In this document: positions 61,004-64,000 of the stretch, piece by piece
Layout: each line of letters begins with the position of its first letter
Numbering within the stretch: the stretch's first letter is position 1
NCBI GenBank assembly: GCA_003513495.1
Contig: DOPM01000029.1
Location: 197,518-261,517 of the forward strand
Direction: 5' to 3'
From: Desulfosporosinus sp.
Lineage (GTDB): Bacteria; Bacillota; Desulfitobacteriia; Desulfitobacteriales; Desulfitobacteriaceae
DNA length: 64,000 bases
Notes under the pieces: generated by a model
Told to the model about the DNA's origin: nothing
What the model saw: the letters and a program-made list of their open reading frames with translations, nothing else
Database searches by the model: none
Translations under genes and position numbers: made by a program

Positions 61004-62323
61004 ATGGTTTATGATAATTTTAATCGTACTAGAAAGTTAGCTATGGTATTGTTTTTATTAAACTTTGTCTTGCTTTTCATAGACTATAGCAACAGAACCA
61101 AGGGCCTATGGAATAGTAATGATGGTTATTTTGACCTATTTTATTCTCATGTCATTTTAGGTTCAGTGTCCCTTGTGATTTTTTTGTTCTCCTACAAACT
61201 TACTGTTTCTACGGCAAGTGAGATAACGCTATCTCATAAATTGTATGTAATTCTCTATTCCTTTTTTATTCTATGCTTAACAGCGGTGGTCTCTGGGTTG
61301 ATAGATCAAGAGATTCATGGTCAAATTACAGTTTATATAATGGGATGTATTATAATAGCTGTAATGTTTAGCTATAACCATAAGGTAACTGCACTTTTGT
61401 ATGGGTTGTCATGTGCGGCGTTTATGATGTTACTGACTGTTAGTCAAAAGGATCCAGATATACGCCAGGGGAACTATATTAACGCTTTCTCGATAGTTGT
61501 AATTTCGTATTTTATATCCTCCCTACTCTATAAACTAAAGCAACAGGATTTGCGTTATAAATATTATCTAGAGGATTTAGTTACAGAGCGGACAAAGGAA
61601 TTACAGACTGTAAATGATTTGCTGTCACAGGAAATATTAGAGCGTAAACGGTCAGAAATGGAAATGTTAAAACTTGATAGATTAAACATGATAGGTGAAA
61701 TGGCAGCTAGTATTAGTCATGAAGTCCGAAATCCGATGACAACAGTAAAAGGCTTCTTGCAATTGCTCAGAAAAAAACAAGAGTCAAAGGATAGAGAGTA
61801 CTTTGACCTCATGATCGAAGAACTAGACCGTGCAAATACAATTCTTACGGAGTTTCTTTCCATTCGTGGAAACAAACCAACTTTTCTGGAATGGCACAAT
61901 ATTAACGACATAGTCACTTCCACCTTGCCGCTCATCCAAGCAGATGCACAAACCAACGATAAATTATTGACTGTCGAACTTAATGATTTGCCGGATATAA
62001 AACTCGACATTCAGGAAATACGCCAACTGTTATTAAATCTTGTTCGTAATGGATTTGAAGCAATGGCTCCTGGCGGGCAGTTAAAAATAAGAACGTTTAC
62101 TACTAATAGTGAAGTAGCTTTAGTCGTATTAGATGAAGGTAGCGGAATTGAACAGTGTATCCTTGAAAAGTTAGGCACACCATTCTTTACAACGAAGGAA
62201 CAAGGTACGGGCTTGGGATTAGCCGTATGCTATGGTATAGTTTTACACCACAACGGAAGGATAAGTATTGAAACCAGTTCCAAAGGCTCTGCATTTTATG
62301 TATATTTTAAATTAAGTAATTAG
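61004..62323 (+). CDS. Orphan membrane sensor histidine kinase
   Basis: About 439 residues from ATG 61004 behind AGAGGG; the longer frame from 60920 is not convincing. About six hydrophobic segments (residues 10-200) lead to a coiled coil and a kinase core with H-box ASISHEVRNPMTTVKG and ATP-binding parts DEGSGIEQ, FFTTKEQGTGLGLAVCYG. This resembles sporulation-type kinases. No response regulator gene is adjacent, so it may feed Spo0A or another distant partner. Confidence 0.87.
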   Translation: MVYDNFNRTRKLAMVLFLLNFVLLFIDYSNRTKGLWNSNDGYFDLFYSHVILGSVSLVIFLFSYKLTVSTASEITLSHKLYVILYSFFILCLTAVVSGLIDQEIHGQITVYIMGCIIIAVMFSYNHKVTALLYGLSCAAFMMLLTVSQKDPDIRQGNYINAFSIVVISYFISSLLYKLKQQDLRYKYYLEDLVTERTKELQTVNDLLSQEILERKRSEMEMLKLDRLNMIGEMAASISHEVRNPMTTVKGFLQLLRKKQESKDREYFDLMIEELDRANTILTEFLSIRGNKPTFLEWHNINDIVTSTLPLIQADAQTNDKLLTVELNDLPDIKLDIQEIRQLLLNLVRNGFEAMAPGGQLKIRTFTTNSEVALVVLDEGSGIEQCILEKLGTPFFTTKEQGTGLGLAVCYGIVLHHNGRISIETSSKGSAFYVYFKLSN

Positions 62324-62394
62324 AAAGAAATATCTTGTGTTAGTAAAATACCTTCGGGCGTTGTTCTTGTCGCATAACTTATAATTCATTTGAA

Positions 62395-62418
62395 GGCGGG
62401 TCTTTTGACTCGTCTTTT
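62395..62418 (+). terminator. Possible terminator for the histidine kinase gene
   Basis: GGCGGGTC pairs with GACTCGTC (with G-U pairs), followed by TTTT. Confidence 0.55.
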
Positions 62419-62432
62419 CGCGTTTTATAAAG

Positions 62433-62475
62433 AAAAAAGGGCCCTCAAACTAGAAATTGAATTTCTAGTTTGAGA
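62433..62475 (-). terminator. Terminator for the LysR-type gene
   Basis: Arms CTCAAACTAGAAATT (62444-62458) and AATTTCTAGTTTGAG (62460-62474) form a long stem. On the minus strand it is followed by CCCTTTTTT, so it ends the lysR-type transcript. Confidence 0.85.
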
Positions 62476-62499
62476 CAGCCCATAAACACCATACGCTAC

Positions 62500-63396
62500 T
62501 TACATCTTATTAGAACAGACAGCTTTAATGATTTTAAGGAATTCCTTTTCGACCATGGAAAGGTGGTGACGAGCTAACCAAATTAGAATAATTGAAACCT
62601 CTAATTGAACATCGCTGATGGTTATCTTCTTGATTTGGTTGGACTTAACATACTCGTCTGCCATAAATTGGGGAACGAAAGCAATCGTTTTACCCTTAGA
62701 TAGGATTTTTTCCATCATCTCTAAATTGTCCACACGATAAGAAATATTTATAGCACCATACTTTTGTAGCACACTAGATACTCCACAATCTGTAAGATAT
62801 TCGGTGTTGTACAGAAGTATAGGCAATGAAAGAGCCTTACTTAGAGACATTGTTGAGTCAATGGAATGGTAGTTGTTTCCAGAAATAATCACTAATTGAT
62901 CGGAAAATAATTCCTTGTAATTAACATCTTTTGATTTGCAAAAAGCTTCTGTCTTCATAATAATACCAAAATCAGCTTTACCTAATTCAACATCCCGTAA
63001 AATATTATTTGATTCTCCGACTTTCAAAATGGCATTTACTCTAGGGTGGTTATGTTTAAAGGTCGTTAATATATCGGGCATCATGGTAATATTAATGCTT
63101 GGTTCCACGGCAATCGAAATGTTGCCAGTTAAATCATTTGAGTCACCGTGGGCGATAGATTTGATCTCATCAACCTTATTGAGTACTTCCTTAGCTATCG
63201 TAATAATTTGTTCTCCAATTTCAGTGAGATGTGCCCCTGTATTAGACCTTTTCAATAAAACTACCTCTAATTCATCTTCCAGTTTACTAATGGCAGAACT
63301 GAGTGCAGGTTGAGAGATGTGAGTGCGCTCTGCTGCTAGAGAGATAGATTTTGATTCGTGAACTGCAATTAAATAAGCTAATTGTTCTAAACGCAT
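62500..63396 (-). CDS. LysR-family transcriptional regulator
   Basis: A 298-residue regulator from the minus-strand ATG at 63396; AAGGA is at the expected spacing, and the longer N-terminus to 63453 is not family-like. The winged HTH is in residues 1-60 (SISLAAERTHISQPALSSAI). A co-inducer-binding domain follows. It is divergent from the gene that starts at 63948, and would be expected to regulate it from the shared region. Its ligand is unknown. Confidence 0.93.
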   Translation of the reverse strand: MRLEQLAYLIAVHESKSISLAAERTHISQPALSSAISKLEDELEVVLLKRSNTGAHLTEIGEQIITIAKEVLNKVDEIKSIAHGDSNDLTGNISIAVEPSINITMMPDILTTFKHNHPRVNAILKVGESNNILRDVELGKADFGIIMKTEAFCKSKDVNYKELFSDQLVIISGNNYHSIDSTMSLSKALSLPILLYNTEYLTDCGVSSVLQKYGAINISYRVDNLEMMEKILSKGKTIAFVPQFMADEYVKSNQIKKITISDVQLEVSIILIWLARHHLSMVEKEFLKIIKAVCSNKM

Positions 63397-63947
63397 ATGC
63401 TTAACCATCCTTGATAGTTTATTTCTTAAAATAGAATTTAATCTAAGGTCCAACTATTTATAGCCATTATACTATGAGAGTTATTCAGATAACAAATGAC
63501 TTACTATAATATTAGTAGAAAAAAATCGAAACATGTAAAATCAACACAAATAAAGGGGTGAGAAATTTCAGAAAGCCTCAATAGAAATTATTAATCACCC
63601 CATGATTAATCTATAGGGGGTATAATCAGCAAGTATTGTACAGGGGGCATAGGTATTACATATAATCGGCATCATAAGTGCTTCAAGTCACAAGCTATTT
63701 TGAAAATCGATAGGGTAGGAGGTCAGATAACCATTCAAACGTTCTTATCATAAAATTTTTCAAAATTTTTATGGACAAGACTAGGACTGATTAACAATGA
63801 CATTCTATAAGGGGGAACAAAAGTAAAGGATTACGGTATTATCATGATATATCTTTGTAATTCTTGCTTGGCAGAACAAATCATTTTAAACTTTATTATC
63901 TTCTTAAACCCGATTATCAGATTAAATCACAAGAAAGGGTGAATAAC
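63397..63947. other. Divergent regulatory region, LysR regulator and downstream gene
   Basis: About 550 bases with no gene. It contains a perfect 8-bp dyad at 63590-63610 and a near-palindrome CATAAAATTTT...AAAATTTTTATG at 63749-63773. The separate promoters cannot be fixed by eye. Confidence 0.5.
63590..63610. promoter_or_regulatory. Candidate LysR operator, ATTAATCA-N5-TGATTAAT
   Basis: A perfect 8-bp inverted repeat separated by CCCCA, AT-rich with T-N11-A type symmetry. It sits between the regulator and the divergent gene, the expected place for a LysR site. Confidence 0.5.
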
Positions 63948-64000
63948 TTGTCACAAGAGAAAGCTAAAGGTAAATCCGTTCTTATTAATCCTGTTGTTTT
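63948..64000 (+). CDS. Partial gene, possible BCCT-type transporter
   Basis: A TTG at 63948 behind AAAGGGTG opens a frame to the end of the window (17 full codons): SQEKAKGKSVLINPVVF. The NPVVF motif after a short charged leader resembles the N-terminus of BCCT betaine/choline transporters. This is too short to be sure. It is divergent to the LysR gene. Confidence 0.35.
   Translation, partial: MSQEKAKGKSVLINPVV

Noticed and set aside
63880..63920. A sigma-54 promoter near the partial gene (TTGGCAGAAC)
   Set aside because: The -12 GC is not at the required distance from the GG, so the match is incomplete.

Overview
The window looks like a stretch of chromosome from a spore-forming, mid-GC Clostridia member, most like the Desulfosporosinus/Desulfitobacterium group. 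The evidence is spoIIID next to an mreB-type gene, the sigI-rsgI pair, a long-form hpf, the rapZ-yvcK-whiA cluster with rpoN, a clostridial FMN oxidase with an N-terminal cysteine cluster, and a split transketolase. The genus is inferred from gene content and protein style, not from a search.

Layout. 1-3.3 kb: the end of a FapA (DUF342) gene, then HD-GYP, PP2C-type phosphatase and STAS signalling genes. 3.7-5.1 kb: spoIIID and an mreB/mbl homologue. 5.4-11.9 kb: cell-envelope and stress genes (TagA-family glycosyltransferase, sigI-rsgI, a GT4 glycosyltransferase on the minus strand, fabZ, an O-antigen-ligase-like membrane protein). 12-14.8 kb: comFA, comFC and a zinc-ribbon protein. 15.3-17.9 kb: a polar amino acid ABC transporter. 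18.7-25.6 kb: a cold-shock protein, hpf, secA, prfB (with its programmed frameshift) and the two transketolase subunits. 26.1-30.3 kb: ftsE, ftsX, an M23 hydrolase and an S41 protease, a division/peptidoglycan-remodelling unit. 30.7-34 kb: a P-loop protein with a degenerate duplicated half, an HDOD protein and a binding-protein-like lipoprotein. 34.3-39.2 kb: uvrB-uvrA. 39.4-43.6 kb: a HAD phosphatase, an FMN oxidase and a radical SAM protein. 43.6-49.8 kb: an orphan solute-binding lipoprotein, rapZ, yvcK, whiA, rpoN. 50.0-51.4 kb: a minus-strand CWB2 surface protein. 51.7-58.4 kb: glpK, then pgk-tpiA-gpmI-eno. 58.5-60.8 kb: secG, a carboxylesterase, smpB and tmRNA. 61-64 kb: an orphan histidine kinase, a LysR regulator, and the first codons of a divergent gene.

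Most genes are conserved housekeeping genes. I did not find a complete new defence, CRISPR or biosynthetic system. The least explained material is intergenic: several dispersed palindromic repeat families (a TGTCATCCTGAG...AGGATCT palindrome, a GGGGGACAGG palindrome, and a 24-base hairpin repeat), a GC-rich array of nested hairpins around 18.0-18.3 kb, a structured leader before the TagA-family gene, and a pair of perfect DnaA-box sequences beside a dyad at about 15 kb. Possible regulatory leads are a sigma-54-type promoter before the radical SAM gene and a dyad in the LysR divergent region.
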